DNA of 64,000 nucleotides from an uncultured Gammaproteobacteria bacterium (GCA_913058345.1 CAJXQR010000004.1:288135-352134); one strand, 5' to 3'. Shown: positions 48,455 to 59,481, counted from the first letter of the stretch. The notes: generated by a model from the letters alone, not told the origin. Translations and numbers: made by a program.

Positions 48455-49633
48455 TCAACCCTCCCTGTTGCCAAATCGCTTCTCTGCTGCATCTCGATAA
48501 TTTTGCAGCCTATAGAGAGAGCCACTAATATCTGGCAAGCTCTGCTGCACTGCTTCGGCTTGCAAAGACTGCAGCTGTTCGATAAGGGCACGGGTGTCAT
48601 TATTATCGACAAAATACTGAGCGATATCTTTTTCAGCCCGGGCAAGACTGGCCCGATAAATTTCAGCCTCTTCACGCAGCACGGCCTGCTGGGCATTGCC
48701 AAGAACAATTAACAAGCTGTGACGCAACTGGGTTTCCCGGTCAATAGACATTAAAGGAGCCAACGGCTGTTCAAGGGAACGCACATGAAAATGCCTATTA
48801 ACAAAGCCTTGTGTCGCCTGGCGAAGATTAATCCAAAGATTTTGATACCAGGGTTTCTCGAGCCGTGTAGCGGCTTCACCCGTCTGAGCAGGTTCAACTT
48901 TAGGAGCAAGCTCATCAGCTTCCTCAACAACGTCAAGACCATGGGCTGGCAGGGCAGAAAAAGTCATTACCAAATCAGACAATGCGCCAATACGGAGGAA
49001 AATACCCTCTCGGTCAATGATAGCGGTGCTACGCAAAGCAGCAATGTTCTCAGACAACGTTTTGCGCAATGCCATCAGCCCGGGGTCATCAAGCTTCGCT
49101 AACACTTGGTCAGCTGATTCAAGCAAACTTTGGGCGCCCTTAGGACTGCGTTCAACCAGCAAACGCTGATTAGCCAGGCGAATCAAAAATTCCACCTCAT
49201 CGAGTAAGAGCTTACCGCGACTGGTACCACCGTTGCTCTCAAGTAACTCTAATTGGTTCTGCTGCTCTTCTCGTAAGGCTTGAAGCTTGTCATCAAAAGT
49301 TGCAAGCAGCCGTTCTTGTTCTGCCTGCTTTCGTTCAATATTTTGCTGCAGCGTCTCAATTAAAAGATGCTGTTGAGAGAAGTTTTGTGTACTAGAGGCC
49401 CGTTCCTGCCACAGGGTTTGACCAAACCAGCCCAGAGCACCTCCACCAGCAATAATGACCAGCAATAAAAAAATGGCTAATAAACGCCAGCCTCTACCCG
49501 TAGAGGTTTTCCCGGTTGTCTTCTGAGAATCACTCGTCACCTTAGCCTCAGCCTTTCTTTTTGCTTTCGTTTCAGGAACCGACTCAACACCCGGTTTGTC
49601 TTGTGTGCTATCCACTTGTTTTTTGTTATTCAC
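48455..49633 (-). CDS. hemX: HemX-like membrane protein (uroporphyrinogen-III C-methyltransferase family name)
   Basis: The 392-residue protein has a charged cytoplasmic N-terminus (about 1-46), one transmembrane helix (LLAIFLLLVIIAGGGALGWF, 51-70), a coiled coil (about 85-130) and an alpha-helical domain with the family stretch DEVEFLIRLANQRL. The name suggests methyltransferase activity but no SAM-binding motif is visible, as in other HemX proteins. The start is the GTG at 49633; the ribosome-binding site is weak. It lies between hemD and hemY. Confidence 0.9.
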   Translation of the reverse strand: MNNKKQVDSTQDKPGVESVPETKAKRKAEAKVTSDSQKTTGKTSTGRGWRLLAIFLLLVIIAGGGALGWFGQTLWQERASSTQNFSQQHLLIETLQQNIERKQAEQERLLATFDDKLQALREEQQNQLELLESNGGTSRGKLLLDEVEFLIRLANQRLLVERSPKGAQSLLESADQVLAKLDDPGLMALRKTLSENIAALRSTAIIDREGIFLRIGALSDLVMTFSALPAHGLDVVEEADELAPKVEPAQTGEAATRLEKPWYQNLWINLRQATQGFVNRHFHVRSLEQPLAPLMSIDRETQLRHSLLIVLGNAQQAVLREEAEIYRASLARAEKDIAQYFVDNNDTRALIEQLQSLQAEAVQQSLPDISGSLYRLQNYRDAAEKRFGNREG

Positions 49634-49702
49634 CTGCCATCCCGATTTTCAATGAATATTATTTTCACTAAACACATCTTACTGAACACCAGAGTTTAGC
49701 CA

Positions 49703-50530
49703 TCACCGAGCACGAGTGTACCAGTCCAAAACACTATGCTCCACGTCTTCAGCATGCGCACTGGCCGCAAGGTGCACCGAATCAAAGCCCCTGTTGCGCG
49801 CTAGGTTTGCCACTCGTTCGCTCGGTACGATTATCGGTAAATGCGTCAGTGTCACCCTATCAGCTTCAGGCACAACGCTAAGTAATGCATCGATTGCCTG
49901 GCTACTGTAAACCAACACCAAAGGTGACTGCACCCGTAATAGCTCAACGATCGCCTCACAATAACGAGAATCAACAACACGACGATAGAGCTCGCAGCAA
50001 TCGACACTCGCCCCGCGTGTTTCTAGAGTGTGCCTGAGTAAGTCTCGCCCCTGCCCGCCTCTAAAGATAATTATTTTCTCACCCTGCACTGTATTTAAAG
50101 CGGGTAGCGCTAATAGCGCCTCACTGGTAAAGCCGGATCGGGGCACAACAACAGTCATATCGTTATCTAGCAAAGGCTGGGCCGAAGCGGGACCGACCGC
50201 AAAATAATCGATGCCAACGGGCTGCATAGGCCAGTAGCGATCCAGCCACCACACTGCTAATTGTGCGGCATGCCGGCTGATGACGATGGCTTTACTGTAG
50301 CTGGAAAACCCCATCACCTGCTGCTTGACCATGGCATCATCCAACCCGGCCGCCTCAATTTTAATGACAGGGTAATTATGACACGTAGCACCAAGAGCTT
50401 CGAAACGGGCTAGCAAGGGATCTTGCACAGAGGTATCGTGTGAAACGTTAATGGCAGAGGGTTGCCCCAAGTCTGGTGGCGCTACGCTAGCACGCAGGCC
50501 AAGAATATGCAGACCAGTTAACGCTGACAT
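49703..50530 (-). CDS. hemD: Uroporphyrinogen-III synthase
   Basis: The 275-residue enzyme closes and inverts ring D of hydroxymethylbilane. HemD diverges strongly, and the recognisable parts are LLARFEALGATCHNYPVIKI (about 39-58), the GEKIIIFRGGQGRDLLRHTL stretch (about 149-168) and the C-terminal IIVPSERVANLARNRGF. It starts two nt after the hemC stop in the operon hemC-hemD-hemX-hemY. Confidence 0.92.
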   Translation of the reverse strand: MSALTGLHILGLRASVAPPDLGQPSAINVSHDTSVQDPLLARFEALGATCHNYPVIKIEAAGLDDAMVKQQVMGFSSYSKAIVISRHAAQLAVWWLDRYWPMQPVGIDYFAVGPASAQPLLDNDMTVVVPRSGFTSEALLALPALNTVQGEKIIIFRGGQGRDLLRHTLETRGASVDCCELYRRVVDSRYCEAIVELLRVQSPLVLVYSSQAIDALLSVVPEADRVTLTHLPIIVPSERVANLARNRGFDSVHLAASAHAEDVEHSVLDWYTRAR

Positions 50531-50532
50531 AC

Positions 50533-51459
50533 TTAATGTGCCGTAATCGCCGCGAGGATTTTATCCGCTCCGCGCCCCAACAAACGTTGAGCGAGTTCAA
50601 TACCAAGCTGCTCAGCACTGTCCGCTGCTCCAGTCATCTCTTCCCGCAACATCACACTGCCATCGAGAGAGCCGACAAGAGCCCGGAGATAAAGTTGCCG
50701 ATCATCCATTAACTCCGCATAGCAGGCGATAGGTACCTGACAGCCACCTTCCAACTCACAATTAACAGCCCTTTCAGCCAGCACACACGTTGCAGTATCT
50801 GGGTGATGAAGGACGTCAAGCAAGGCTCGCGTTTGCTCGTCATCAGCACGGCATTCAATGCCCAGAGCACCCTGACCACCTGCCGGTAATGATTGACTAA
50901 CCGGAATGCGCTGGGCGATTCTGTCAGCCATTTCAAGACGAAGCAGGCCTGCGGTAGCAAGAATGATCCCGTCGTATTCATCGTTATCCAAGCGTGCCAA
51001 ACGAGTATTGACGTTGCCACGCAAATGGAGAAGCTTAAGCTGGGGGTAGCCCTCCATCAACTGGCATTGGCGACGCAGACTACTGGTACCAACGCGGGCA
51101 CCAACAGGCAATGCATCAATACTCGGATAGTGGTTAGAAACAAAGGCATCACGAGGGTCTTCCCGGTCGCAAATAACCGGTAGCTCCAAACCTGGTGGCA
51201 AGACCATCGGTACGTCTTTCATTGAATGAACGGCGATATCGGCCCGCCCTTCCAATAACGCAGCCTCGAGCTCTTTAACAAAAAGCCCTTTACCACCAAT
51301 TTTGGCGAGGGGCGTATCGAGAATCTTGTCACCCCGTGTACTCATACCAATAATTTCAATGCTCAGTCCCGGGTGAGCGAGGGTCAAAGCATCGCGTACA
51401 AAATGTGCCTGCCACATTGCCAACGAACTTTTACGGGTAGCAATACGCAATGTTTGCAT
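50533..51459 (-). CDS. hemC: Porphobilinogen deaminase (hydroxymethylbilane synthase)
   Basis: The 308-residue enzyme assembles four porphobilinogens on a dipyrromethane cofactor bound to Cys240 in [10 protein letters not shown]. The N-terminal [14 protein letters not shown], the catalytic Asp in HSMKDVP (78-84), and the arginine-rich [11 protein letters not shown] (124-134) are intact. It is the first of the hem genes, downstream of algR after a 215-nt gap that may hold its own promoter. Confidence 0.97.
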   Translation of the reverse strand: MQTLRIATRKSSLAMWQAHFVRDALTLAHPGLSIEIIGMSTRGDKILDTPLAKIGGKGLFVKELEAALLEGRADIAVHSMKDVPMVLPPGLELPVICDREDPRDAFVSNHYPSIDALPVGARVGTSSLRRQCQLMEGYPQLKLLHLRGNVNTRLARLDNDEYDGIILATAGLLRLEMADRIAQRIPVSQSLPAGGQGALGIECRADDEQTRALLDVLHHPDTATCVLAERAVNCELEGGCQVPIACYAELMDDRQLYLRALVGSLDGSVMLREEMTGAADSAEQLGIELAQRLLGRGADKILAAITAH

Positions 51460-51674
51460 AGATAGATTAACTCATTGATTTAGTGAATAAACTCACCCCA
51501 TTCACAGCTAGCGCCGGCCCTCGAATCGCTGCCGTCACAAAACATAAGTGGGGCTTAGAACTGCCAATAGTAACAGATAAAGAGTGTCAGGTTTCCTACG
51601 CTTGAATAGGGAATGGGCTACTGACAGATACAGGCACTTGGCAATAAAAGGAAGGAGGGGGGATCTGTATTGCG

Positions 51675-52412
51675 TTAGATTTTCTCGAGTAAACGGCGCA
51701 CCGGAGTAATATGGCGGCGACTCACCTGAGGTTTAATATCCAGGTCTTTGAGGCGCACAAAACAGTGGCCGTCAGCATCACGCTCGAGGCCCTTAATGTG
51801 TAACACTGAGACCAGAGCATTGCGATGAATCCGCACAAAGCGCCCCTCAAACTCGATTTCTAACTCTTTCAAGGTATCATCGAGCAAGGCTTCGCCCTCA
51901 GTGTGATATGCCGTCACATATTTGTGGTCGGCCTGAAATAAACGTACATCACTAATCGGAATTAAGTCTATCTCACCTCTGTTTTTTGCAGCAAGATGCG
52001 TACGTCCATTTTCGTTAAGACCAACGTTGTCCTGCAGAGAATTGAGCTGAGCCTTATTGACGCGCCCGATTCGGTTCAGCGCTGCATCCAAATCTGCCTG
52101 CTTGACGGGCTTTAGTAAATAGCCAATCGCCTGGGAAGAAAAAGCCTCAATTGCATAGTCTTCATACGCGGTACAAAAGATGACGGCTGGCGGAGGCTCG
52201 AGTTCGGCCAAATGCTGTGCCGCTGCAATCCCATCCATGCCCGGCATGCGAACATCCATTAAAACAACATCGGGACTTAACTGACGCGCGCACTGAACCG
52301 CCTGTTGACCATTGTCAGCCATGGCGACAACATGGTAATCCGGCAATGAAGTAATCATTCTTTGTAGACGATCCCGCGCAAGCGGCTCGTCATCGACAAT
52401 CAATACATTCAT
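51675..52412 (-). CDS. algR: LytTR response regulator AlgR
   Basis: The 245-residue regulator has a receiver domain with acidic pocket Asp7, Asp8, phospho-acceptor Asp53 (LMDVRMPG) and the Lys in LLKPVKQ (near 103). The C-terminal LytTR DNA-binding domain runs from about 140 to 245 (DLIPISDVRLFQADHKYVTAY, IHRNALVSVLHIKGL). The longer open frame upstream overlaps algZ, so the ATG at 52412, where the receiver begins, is used. With algZ and hemC the order is as in Pseudomonas, where AlgR/FimS control alginate and type IV pilus genes. Confidence 0.93.
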   Translation of the reverse strand: MNVLIVDDEPLARDRLQRMITSLPDYHVVAMADNGQQAVQCARQLSPDVVLMDVRMPGMDGIAAAQHLAELEPPPAVIFCTAYEDYAIEAFSSQAIGYLLKPVKQADLDAALNRIGRVNKAQLNSLQDNVGLNENGRTHLAAKNRGEIDLIPISDVRLFQADHKYVTAYHTEGEALLDDTLKELEIEFEGRFVRIHRNALVSVLHIKGLERDADGHCFVRLKDLDIKPQVSRRHITPVRRLLEKI

Positions 52413-52422
52413 AAAGAATAAC

Positions 52423-53526
52423 TCACTCCCCCACTGGAAAGTTGATATGCGTGATGTAATGATTGTCCATTCTTTCAGCCCGCACCACAGCAGTCGGCCC
52501 AAAGTGTGCAACAAGTCGCTTTTGCACATTGTCAATGGCCATCTTACTCCCCTTATTGTGCTGCATTCGATGACTACGAGGGTTGCCGACGGTCAAAATC
52601 AGGCGCTCATTGACCCGTTTTACACTGATTTTGATCAATCCACCTTCCGGTAACAGCTGAATACCGTGATAAACGGCATTCTCTAAAACAGGCTGGAGGG
52701 AGAGACTCGGGATCTGCACATCACCGTAATCACCAATTTCCCACTCCGTTTGCAAGCGCTGACCAAGACGCAACTTTTCAAGCGCCAAATAACTGCGGCA
52801 CACAGCCAGCTCTTCTCTCAAGGGCACTAACGTATGGGCATCATCCAGAACCCGGCGGAATAGCTCAGCCAGGTCAACCACAACCTGCTCAGCCTTACCG
52901 GGATCAGTGGCAATCAAACTGGCGATAATGTTCATGCTGTTAAAAAGAAAATGGGGGCGAATTCTCGACTGAAGCTCTTGAATACGCGATGCCTCAGCCA
53001 GGCTATGTAACATTTTGACTTGTCTGTCCAAATGTAAATAACGCAGTAGTAAACCCGACAATATCAGGGCCGACACAAGTGCTTCGCCAGCACTAAAACG
53101 TTCAAACAAGGGATCAAAAAAGCTATACAGACTCAATTCAATAGCCAGTACAGCCATCGCCAGCACCACCCCCATCACTGTATAGCTCAATATCACTTCA
53201 TTGGCTGAAAATGCTGTCCACACCATTCTCTCGACAAGCACAACAAACGAGCCAGCAAGCACAGAAACGCCCAGTGTCAACAACCACACTTTGCCGAATA
53301 TCGCCCAGCTCATCAGCGAGGGTCCACCCCCCAGCCACGACATAACAAGCAACACAAATTGGCCTATGAGTATAACGCCGAGAAAACTGCCACAACACCA
53401 AAAACACATGGGCGGCAATTCCGGCCTCTTCGCAGGTTGCGCCTGCCCGCCTTTATTCGACTTATTTTTTCGATCCACTTTTTCTTTCTCACCCGGAGCA
53501 CCCCTTGAATAGCTATAATGCGTCAT
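52423..53526 (-). CDS. algZ: LytS-type sensor histidine kinase AlgZ/FimS
   Basis: The 367-residue kinase has a cytoplasmic N-terminus, about four to six membrane helices (about 45-185), then the His_kinase domain with the phospho-accepting [10 protein letters not shown] (near residue 195) and an ATPase domain with [14 protein letters not shown]. It lacks the classical G1/G2 boxes, as do its homologues. I chose the ATG at 53526, with GGTGG ahead of it. Longer starts at 53577 or 53613 lack a ribosome-binding site and the last would overlap argH. It is followed by algR after ten nt and is divergent from argH. Confidence 0.9.
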   Translation of the reverse strand: MTHYSYSRGAPGEKEKVDRKNKSNKGGQAQPAKRPELPPMCFWCCGSFLGVILIGQFVLLVMSWLGGGPSLMSWAIFGKVWLLTLGVSVLAGSFVVLVERMVWTAFSANEVILSYTVMGVVLAMAVLAIELSLYSFFDPLFERFSAGEALVSALILSGLLLRYLHLDRQVKMLHSLAEASRIQELQSRIRPHFLFNSMNIIASLIATDPGKAEQVVVDLAELFRRVLDDAHTLVPLREELAVCRSYLALEKLRLGQRLQTEWEIGDYGDVQIPSLSLQPVLENAVYHGIQLLPEGGLIKISVKRVNERLILTVGNPRSHRMQHNKGSKMAIDNVQKRLVAHFGPTAVVRAERMDNHYITHINFPVGE

Positions 53527-53590
53527 TTTTACCCACCAATCACCTGTCCTACTGGCAGGAGTATCGGTACTAGCCATTTTAGAGGTCACA

Positions 53591-55000
53591 ATGAGCGACA
53601 AAAAATCATCCAATCAGTCCTGGGGCGGTCGTTTCAGCGAACCCACTGACACCTTTGTTGCCCGCTTTACTGCCTCGGTTAATTTTGATCAACGCCTGTA
53701 TCAATACGATATCGAAGGCTCACTGGCCCATGCGGCTATGCTGACTGAAGTAGGCATTCTCACTAAACAAGAGCACCAACAAATAAAGACCGGGCTCGAC
53801 GAAATCCTCTCTGATATCGAGACGGGCACTTTTCAATGGTCGGTGGAGCTTGAGGACGTCCATATGAATATCGAGGCAGCATTGACTGCTAAAATTGGTG
53901 TCACCGGTAAAAAGCTACACACGGGGCGCTCGCGCAACGATCAGGTGGCGACCGATATTCGTCTCTGGCTACGCAACGAAATCACCACTATTCAACATGA
54001 GTTACATCGCCTGCAAGAGGGCCTGCTGTTTATCGCAGAACGCGAAGCCAGTACCATCATGCCCGGCTTTACCCACCTCCAAACGGCACAACCGGTGACC
54101 TTCGGCCACCATTTACTCGCCTGGTATGAAATGTTGGTGCGCGATCAAGGTCGACTGGCTGATTGTAAAAAAAGGCTTAATCAATCTCCACTGGGCTCTG
54201 CCGCACTGGCCGGCACAACTTATCCTATTGATAGAGAGTACACCGCCAGATTGCTCGGTTTTGAAAGCCCGACGGCCAACAGTCTTGACTCCGTCAGTGA
54301 CCGAGACTTTGCCATCGAGTTCTGCGCCTTTGCCAGCTTGTTGATGACCCACCTCTCCCGGGCCTCTGAAGAGCTCGTGCTTTGGGCATCCGCTCAGTTT
54401 GATTTTATCGACCTGCCGGACCGTTTCTGTACGGGCTCATCCATCATGCCGCAGAAGAAAAATCCGGACGTTCCCGAGTTAGTACGCGGTAAAACAGGTC
54501 GCGCCCACGGTCATCTCATAAGCCTGCTAACACTGATGAAGTCTCAGCCTCTGGCCTACAACAAAGACAATCAGGAAGATAAAGAACCCCTGTTCGACAG
54601 TGTCGATACCGTTCGCGACTGCCTGCGTGCCTTTGCCGACATGGTGCCAGCTATCACTGTTAAAAAAGACAATATGTACGAAGCGGCGCGGCGCGGCTTC
54701 TCCACCGCCACCGATCTCGCTGACTATTTGGTGGGCAAAGGGGTGGCTTTTCGCGATGCCCATGAAATTGTCGGTAGTGCGGTTGCCTATGGCATTAACA
54801 CCGGCAAAGATCTATCGGAAATGTCCATCAGCGAACTGCAAAAATTCGGTGACATGATTGCCGTTGACGTGTTTGATGTTCTCACACTCGAGGGTTCCGT
54901 TGCCGCACGCAATCATATCGGTGGCACCGCACCCAAACAGGTCACTCTTGCGGTCACTCAGGCACGCCAACAGCTTGCTGAGCAGTTGAGGCGTTTCTGA
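53591..55000 (+). CDS. argH: Argininosuccinate lyase
   Basis: The 469-residue enzyme makes arginine and fumarate from argininosuccinate. It has the fumarase/aspartase superfamily signature [12 protein letters not shown] (near residue 280) with the catalytic Ser, the N-terminal [10 protein letters not shown], and [12 protein letters not shown] (about 112-123). AGAGG stands five nt before the ATG. It is divergent from algZ, as in Pseudomonas. Confidence 0.97.
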   Translation: MSDKKSSNQSWGGRFSEPTDTFVARFTASVNFDQRLYQYDIEGSLAHAAMLTEVGILTKQEHQQIKTGLDEILSDIETGTFQWSVELEDVHMNIEAALTAKIGVTGKKLHTGRSRNDQVATDIRLWLRNEITTIQHELHRLQEGLLFIAEREASTIMPGFTHLQTAQPVTFGHHLLAWYEMLVRDQGRLADCKKRLNQSPLGSAALAGTTYPIDREYTARLLGFESPTANSLDSVSDRDFAIEFCAFASLLMTHLSRASEELVLWASAQFDFIDLPDRFCTGSSIMPQKKNPDVPELVRGKTGRAHGHLISLLTLMKSQPLAYNKDNQEDKEPLFDSVDTVRDCLRAFADMVPAITVKKDNMYEAARRGFSTATDLADYLVGKGVAFRDAHEIVGSAVAYGINTGKDLSEMSISELQKFGDMIAVDVFDVLTLEGSVAARNHIGGTAPKQVTLAVTQARQQLAEQLRRF

Positions 55001-55094
55001 ACCGAATCCGCCTCCGACTCAACGCGCTAACATTGAGGCCAAGTGAGGTGAACCGCTATACTTGCAGCTCCACAAACTGGACGAATAAACACCA

Positions 55095-55262
55095 ATGACT
55101 GCCATTGCCTACCGCCGTATTTTTCTCTTTTTACCCCTGCTTGTATTGGCAGTCTCTGCGCTCAATGCCTGTGGCAACAAAGGGCCATTGTATATTCCGC
55201 CACCACCGGTTGAGCAGCCAAGTGAAGCGCCTCTCCCCGCCATGGATACTGAAAACGAATGA
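55095..55262 (+). CDS. lptM: LPS translocon maturation chaperone LptM (small lipoprotein)
   Basis: The 55-residue lipoprotein has a signal peptide with lipobox LNAC (Cys26) followed by GNKGPLYIPPPP, the conserved start of the LptM/YifL family. LptM helps assembly and disulphide formation of LptD in the outer membrane LPS exporter. The tail is acidic and proline-rich. Its TGA overlaps the lysA ATG (ATGA), so it leads the lptM-lysA-dapF operon, the arrangement known in pseudomonads. Confidence 0.9.
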   Translation: MTAIAYRRIFLFLPLLVLAVSALNACGNKGPLYIPPPPVEQPSEAPLPAMDTENE

Positions 55263-56515
55263 GCCATTTTTCACGTCGTGACGGGCAGCTTTATATCGAC
55301 AATGTCGCCCTCGCCAGTTTAGCCGCCGAACACGGTACGCCCGCGTATGTTTATTCAAAAACCGCCATCAGCGAGCAATTTTTAGCCTATCAAAACGCCA
55401 TGGGCGAACAAAACCATCTAATTTGTTATGCGGTAAAAGCCAATTGCAGCCTTGCGATTCTCAACCTACTCGCCAAACTTGGCGCTGGCTTTGACATAGT
55501 GTCCGGCGGCGAGCTAGAGCGCGTACTGGCAGCCGGTGGGCAAGCCCAAAAAATTGTTTTTTCAGGCGTTGGCAAAAGCCATGAAGAAATCACATTAGCC
55601 CTACAAACAGGCATTCACTGTTTTAATATCGAGTCGCTTGCCGAGTTGGAACGCATTCAACAGATTGCCCAAAGCCTCGATATCATCGCACCCATTTCCA
55701 TTCGCGTGAACCCCGATGTCGATGCTGGCACCCACCCTTATATTTCCACTGGCCTTAAAGAGAACAAGTTTGGTATCGATATCGACTCTGTTCTCGCGGT
55801 TTACCAACATGCGTCCTCGCTATCTCATGTGATGATTAAAGGTGTCGACTGTCACATTGGTTCTCAACTCACCGAGGTCGCACCTTTTATCGACGCTATG
55901 GATAGAGTTCTGCTACTCATTGACCGTCTCGCCGAGGCAGGCATTAGCATCGAACATCTCGACCTCGGTGGCGGCCTCGGCGTGCGCTATCAGGACGAAC
56001 AACCTCCAGCCATCGGCGATTATATTCGAGCTATACGTCAAGGCCTTGGCACACGTGATTTGTGCCTGATACTCGAACCCGGTCGCTCCATTGTCGCCAA
56101 TGCGGGGGTTCTGCTGAGCAAAGTCGAATACCTGAAAGCCGCCGGCGACAAGCGTTTCGCCATCGTCGACGCCGCAATGAACGATATGTTGCGTCCTGCG
56201 CTTTATCAAGCCTGGCTCGATATTGAAACGGTCAGCGACAACACCCAGGCCAGCACTGATGTTTATGACATCGTCGGCCCGGTTTGCGAAACCGGCGACT
56301 TCCTCGGCAAGCAGCGTTCCCTGGCTATTGACGAGGGGGATCTGCTCTGTATCCACTCGGCGGGCGCCTACGGCATGGCTATGAGCTCGAATTACAACAG
56401 CCGGCCTCGAGCGGTAGAAATCATGGTCGACAATAACGTCGCTCACGTCATTAGAGCTAGAGAGACCAAGGCTGATTTGATGCGCGGCGAATCTCTCCTG
56501 CCGGATCCTCGCTAA
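55259..56515 (+). CDS. lysA: Diaminopimelate decarboxylase
   Basis: The 418-residue PLP enzyme makes L-lysine from meso-diaminopimelate. The PLP lysine is Lys60 in CYAVKANCS. The phosphate-binding HLDLGGGLGVRY and EPGRSIVANAG and the catalytic Cys in VGPVCETGDFL follow. It overlaps lptM by four bases, and its stop directly abuts the dapF ATG, so the three are strongly coupled. Confidence 0.97.
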   Translation: MSHFSRRDGQLYIDNVALASLAAEHGTPAYVYSKTAISEQFLAYQNAMGEQNHLICYAVKANCSLAILNLLAKLGAGFDIVSGGELERVLAAGGQAQKIVFSGVGKSHEEITLALQTGIHCFNIESLAELERIQQIAQSLDIIAPISIRVNPDVDAGTHPYISTGLKENKFGIDIDSVLAVYQHASSLSHVMIKGVDCHIGSQLTEVAPFIDAMDRVLLLIDRLAEAGISIEHLDLGGGLGVRYQDEQPPAIGDYIRAIRQGLGTRDLCLILEPGRSIVANAGVLLSKVEYLKAAGDKRFAIVDAAMNDMLRPALYQAWLDIETVSDNTQASTDVYDIVGPVCETGDFLGKQRSLAIDEGDLLCIHSAGAYGMAMSSNYNSRPRAVEIMVDNNVAHVIRARETKADLMRGESLLPDPR

Positions 56516-57346
56516 ATGTATATTCGCTTCACCAAAATGCACGGTCTCGGCAATGACTTCGTGGTCATCGATGCCGTTACTCAGACCGTGGCGATGACGG
56601 CTAAGCTCGCTCGCCGCCTGGCTAATCGCAATACCGGCATTGGCTGTGATCAACTCTTACTGGTTGAGCCGCCCAGCCAGCCTGATGTTGACTTCAAATA
56701 CCGTATCTTTAATGCTGACGGTAGTGAAGTTGCCCAATGCGGCAACGGCGCACGATGCTTTACCAAGTTTGTTCACGATAGAGGTCTCACCGGAAAATCG
56801 AACCTTAAGGTCGAAACCCAAGGCGGCATCCTACAACTCAGTATCGACGATAAACAGAACTACACGGCTACTCTGGGAATACCTAAGTTCGAACCTGAGA
56901 GTATTCCTTTCGAAGCAGCAGAGCGTGCCTTGACTTATGCGATTGAGGTCGAAAAAAAAACCCTCGACGTTGCCGCTCTTTCGTTGGGCAACCCCCACGC
57001 CGTACTGCGAGTTGCCGATATTCAACAGGCACCCATCGACGAAATCGGCCCCTTGCTCGAAAGTCACCCCCGTTTTCCTGAGCGCGTCAATGTTGGCTTT
57101 ATGGCGCTAGTTTCTCGGCATGAGATCAACTTGCGGGTTTACGAGCGCGGCGCTGGCGAGACACAGGCCTGCGGGAGTGGCGCCTGTGCGGCGGCAGTAG
57201 CTGGCATCGCGCAAGATCTGCTAGACTCCCCTGTCAAAGTCAATTTACCGGGCGGCAGCCTTATGATCACCTGGCAAGGCGAAGAGCAGCCGGTATCAGT
57301 AACAGGCCCGGCGACAACCGTTTATCAGGGCCGTATTCGTCTATGA
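56516..57346 (+). CDS. dapF: Diaminopimelate epimerase
   Basis: The 276-residue cofactor-independent epimerase converts LL- to meso-diaminopimelate. The catalytic cysteines are Cys75 (AQCGNGARC) and Cys219 (TQACGSGAC), each in its usual glycine-rich loop. The N-terminus FTKMHGLGNDFVVID is diagnostic. It starts immediately at the lysA stop and overlaps the DUF484 gene by four bases. Confidence 0.97.
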   Translation: MYIRFTKMHGLGNDFVVIDAVTQTVAMTAKLARRLANRNTGIGCDQLLLVEPPSQPDVDFKYRIFNADGSEVAQCGNGARCFTKFVHDRGLTGKSNLKVETQGGILQLSIDDKQNYTATLGIPKFEPESIPFEAAERALTYAIEVEKKTLDVAALSLGNPHAVLRVADIQQAPIDEIGPLLESHPRFPERVNVGFMALVSRHEINLRVYERGAGETQACGSGACAAAVAGIAQDLLDSPVKVNLPGGSLMITWQGEEQPVSVTGPATTVYQGRIRL

Positions 57347-58083
57347 GCACAAAAGACACATCTGAAAAGCAGGCTAATCGAGCAACCACAGAACAACAAG
57401 TTTGTGAATTTCTCAGTGCCGAGAAGGGTTTTTTTGATCGCCACCCCGAATTGCTGGAATCACTAGAACTGCCCCACGAGAGTGGCGAGGCGGTATCCCT
57501 TATTGAGCGTCAAATCTGTGTGCTTCGCGATCGCAACCTTGAGATGCGTTCACGTCTCAACAACCTGTTGGAAACAGCACGGGCCAACGACGCCTTGTTC
57601 GAAAAAACCAAGCGTTTGGTTCTTGCACTACTCGAAACTGACAAGCTGACACAAGCTATCGACGCACTCTATCACAGCCTGGAAAGCGACTTTCAGATCG
57701 AACACTATCAACTGACTCTATTCAATCTTGACGATACTCTGAGCACACCTGCCAAAGTTGTCAGTCTCGATCAAGGCACCCAGGCCATTGGCGGCTTACT
57801 ACGCAGTAATCGCGCCACCTGTGGCGTACTCCGCGATGAAGAGCTGTCATTCTTATTCGATGACCGGGCCCCCGCCATTCAGTCGGTCGCCGTGGTGCCA
57901 CTCAATAACGGCAATACCTTCGGTGTGCTTTCTATAGGCAGCTCTGAGCCACTTTATTACAAGAGTAGTATGGGCACGCTGTTCCTCAGCTATATTGCTG
58001 AGGTTTTGAATCGCATACTACCGCCAATGATGACACAAATAACGGCAGTACAACCCATCACAGCGCCGCAGAAAATAAGCTAG
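57343..58083 (+). CDS. DUF484 family protein
   Basis: The 246-residue protein of unknown function has the family's N-terminal helix pair (VCEFLSAEKGFFDRHPELLESLEL, about 21-44), a SLIERQICVLRDRN coiled segment, and a GAF-like C-terminal domain (about 95-235, with QSVAVVPLNNGNTFGVLSIGS). It is conserved between dapF and xerC in many gammaproteobacteria. It overlaps dapF by ATGA and ends six nt before xerC. A sensory or regulatory role is only a guess. Confidence 0.9.
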   Translation: MSTKDTSEKQANRATTEQQVCEFLSAEKGFFDRHPELLESLELPHESGEAVSLIERQICVLRDRNLEMRSRLNNLLETARANDALFEKTKRLVLALLETDKLTQAIDALYHSLESDFQIEHYQLTLFNLDDTLSTPAKVVSLDQGTQAIGGLLRSNRATCGVLRDEELSFLFDDRAPAIQSVAVVPLNNGNTFGVLSIGSSEPLYYKSSMGTLFLSYIAEVLNRILPPMMTQITAVQPITAPQKIS

Positions 58084-58089
58084 GCGCTT

Positions 58090-59013
58090 ATGATCAAAAT
58101 CCCCGATGATGCTCAATTAGCTCGCTTCGCCCAGCACATCGACAGGACGAGAAACCTATCACCACTGACCACTAAAAGTTATTTACGCGACTTGGCTCGT
58201 CTCCAGACACTGCTGAATAACGAGGCTGTAGAAACTCTCAGAGAAATTGATAGCCACCATATTCGAAGCTCACTGTCGATACTACATAAAGAGGGCTTGG
58301 CAAATACTAGCCTGCAACGCTGGTTATCTTCTGTGCGGGCTTTTTTTCGCTACGCGCTGCAAGAGAACTGGGTTAATGATAATCCCGCAGATGGGCTTCA
58401 GGCACCCAAAAAAGCTAAAAAACTCCCTAAATTAATGGATCCCGACGAGACGACCCAACTCGTAACACTTGAAGGGGATGACTGGATCTCTCTCCGCGAC
58501 CGAGCCTTACTTGAGCTACTTTACTCTTCAGGTCTGCGATTAGCGGAAATCGCAAATGCTGATATTGGCGACATTCATTTCGACGATGCTACCGTTCGGG
58601 TCACGGGCAAGGGCAACAAAATGCGCATTATCCCTGTTGGCAGCTGTGCGCTAACAGCCATTAAGCGATGGTTGAAGGTCCGTAGTCAAAGAGCCCCCGA
58701 CAATGAAAAAGCGCTATTTATCAGTCAAAGGAACAAACGTATAAGCCACCGGGCCATTCAACAGCGCATTAAGCTTATTGCTCAGCAACGGGATATCAGT
58801 CAACCAGTCAACCCTCATATGCTGCGTCATTCTTTTGCCAGCCACCTGTTGGAATCGAGCGGTGATTTACGTGGAGTTCAGGAGTTACTCGGGCACGCCA
58901 ACTTGTCAACCACGCAAATTTATACCCATCTGGATTTTCAACATCTAGCAAGAACCTACGACAAAGCCCACCCTCGCGCCCATTCTCGAGACAAAAAAAA
59001 GCTCGAGCCATAA
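58090..59013 (+). CDS. xerC: Tyrosine recombinase XerC
   Basis: The 307-residue recombinase works with XerD at dif to resolve chromosome dimers. The N-terminal SAM-like domain binds DNA. The catalytic residues are Arg150 (SSGLRLAE), Lys174, His243 and Arg246 (HMLRHSFASHLL), His269 (LLGHANLSTTQ) and nucleophile Tyr278 (IYTHL). Placement at the end of dapF-DUF484-xerC identifies it as the housekeeping enzyme, not an integron or phage integrase. Confidence 0.95.
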   Translation: MIKIPDDAQLARFAQHIDRTRNLSPLTTKSYLRDLARLQTLLNNEAVETLREIDSHHIRSSLSILHKEGLANTSLQRWLSSVRAFFRYALQENWVNDNPADGLQAPKKAKKLPKLMDPDETTQLVTLEGDDWISLRDRALLELLYSSGLRLAEIANADIGDIHFDDATVRVTGKGNKMRIIPVGSCALTAIKRWLKVRSQRAPDNEKALFISQRNKRISHRAIQQRIKLIAQQRDISQPVNPHMLRHSFASHLLESSGDLRGVQELLGHANLSTTQIYTHLDFQHLARTYDKAHPRAHSRDKKKLEP

Positions 59014-59028
59014 CAACCCGAGCTTTCT
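58998..59028 (+). terminator. Terminator-like hairpin at the end of xerC
   Basis: AAAGCTCG (58998-59005) pairs with CGAGCTTT (59019-59026) around 13 nt that include the xerC stop. The T run is short (TTTCTGT), so it may be weak. Confidence 0.45.
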
Positions 59029-59089
59029 GTGGTGTGACACTGCGCGTAAAAGTTGTACGACTAACCAGAACTAATAACTACAAACCAAG

Positions 59090-59440
<351 letters not shown>

Positions 59441-59481
59441 TTAATCATCTTTTATAGCGCTAACGATACACCTTTAGCAGG

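Noticed and set aside
55913..56653. A 246-codon leftward frame across the lysA/dapF junction
   Set aside because: It spans two well-conserved genes in antisense. The length comes from codon bias in lysA, and no motif is visible.
58090..59013. Integrase of a mobile element
   Set aside because: The tyrosine recombinase sits at the end of dapF-DUF484-xerC with XerC length and motifs. No attachment repeats or cargo were seen, so it is the housekeeping XerC.
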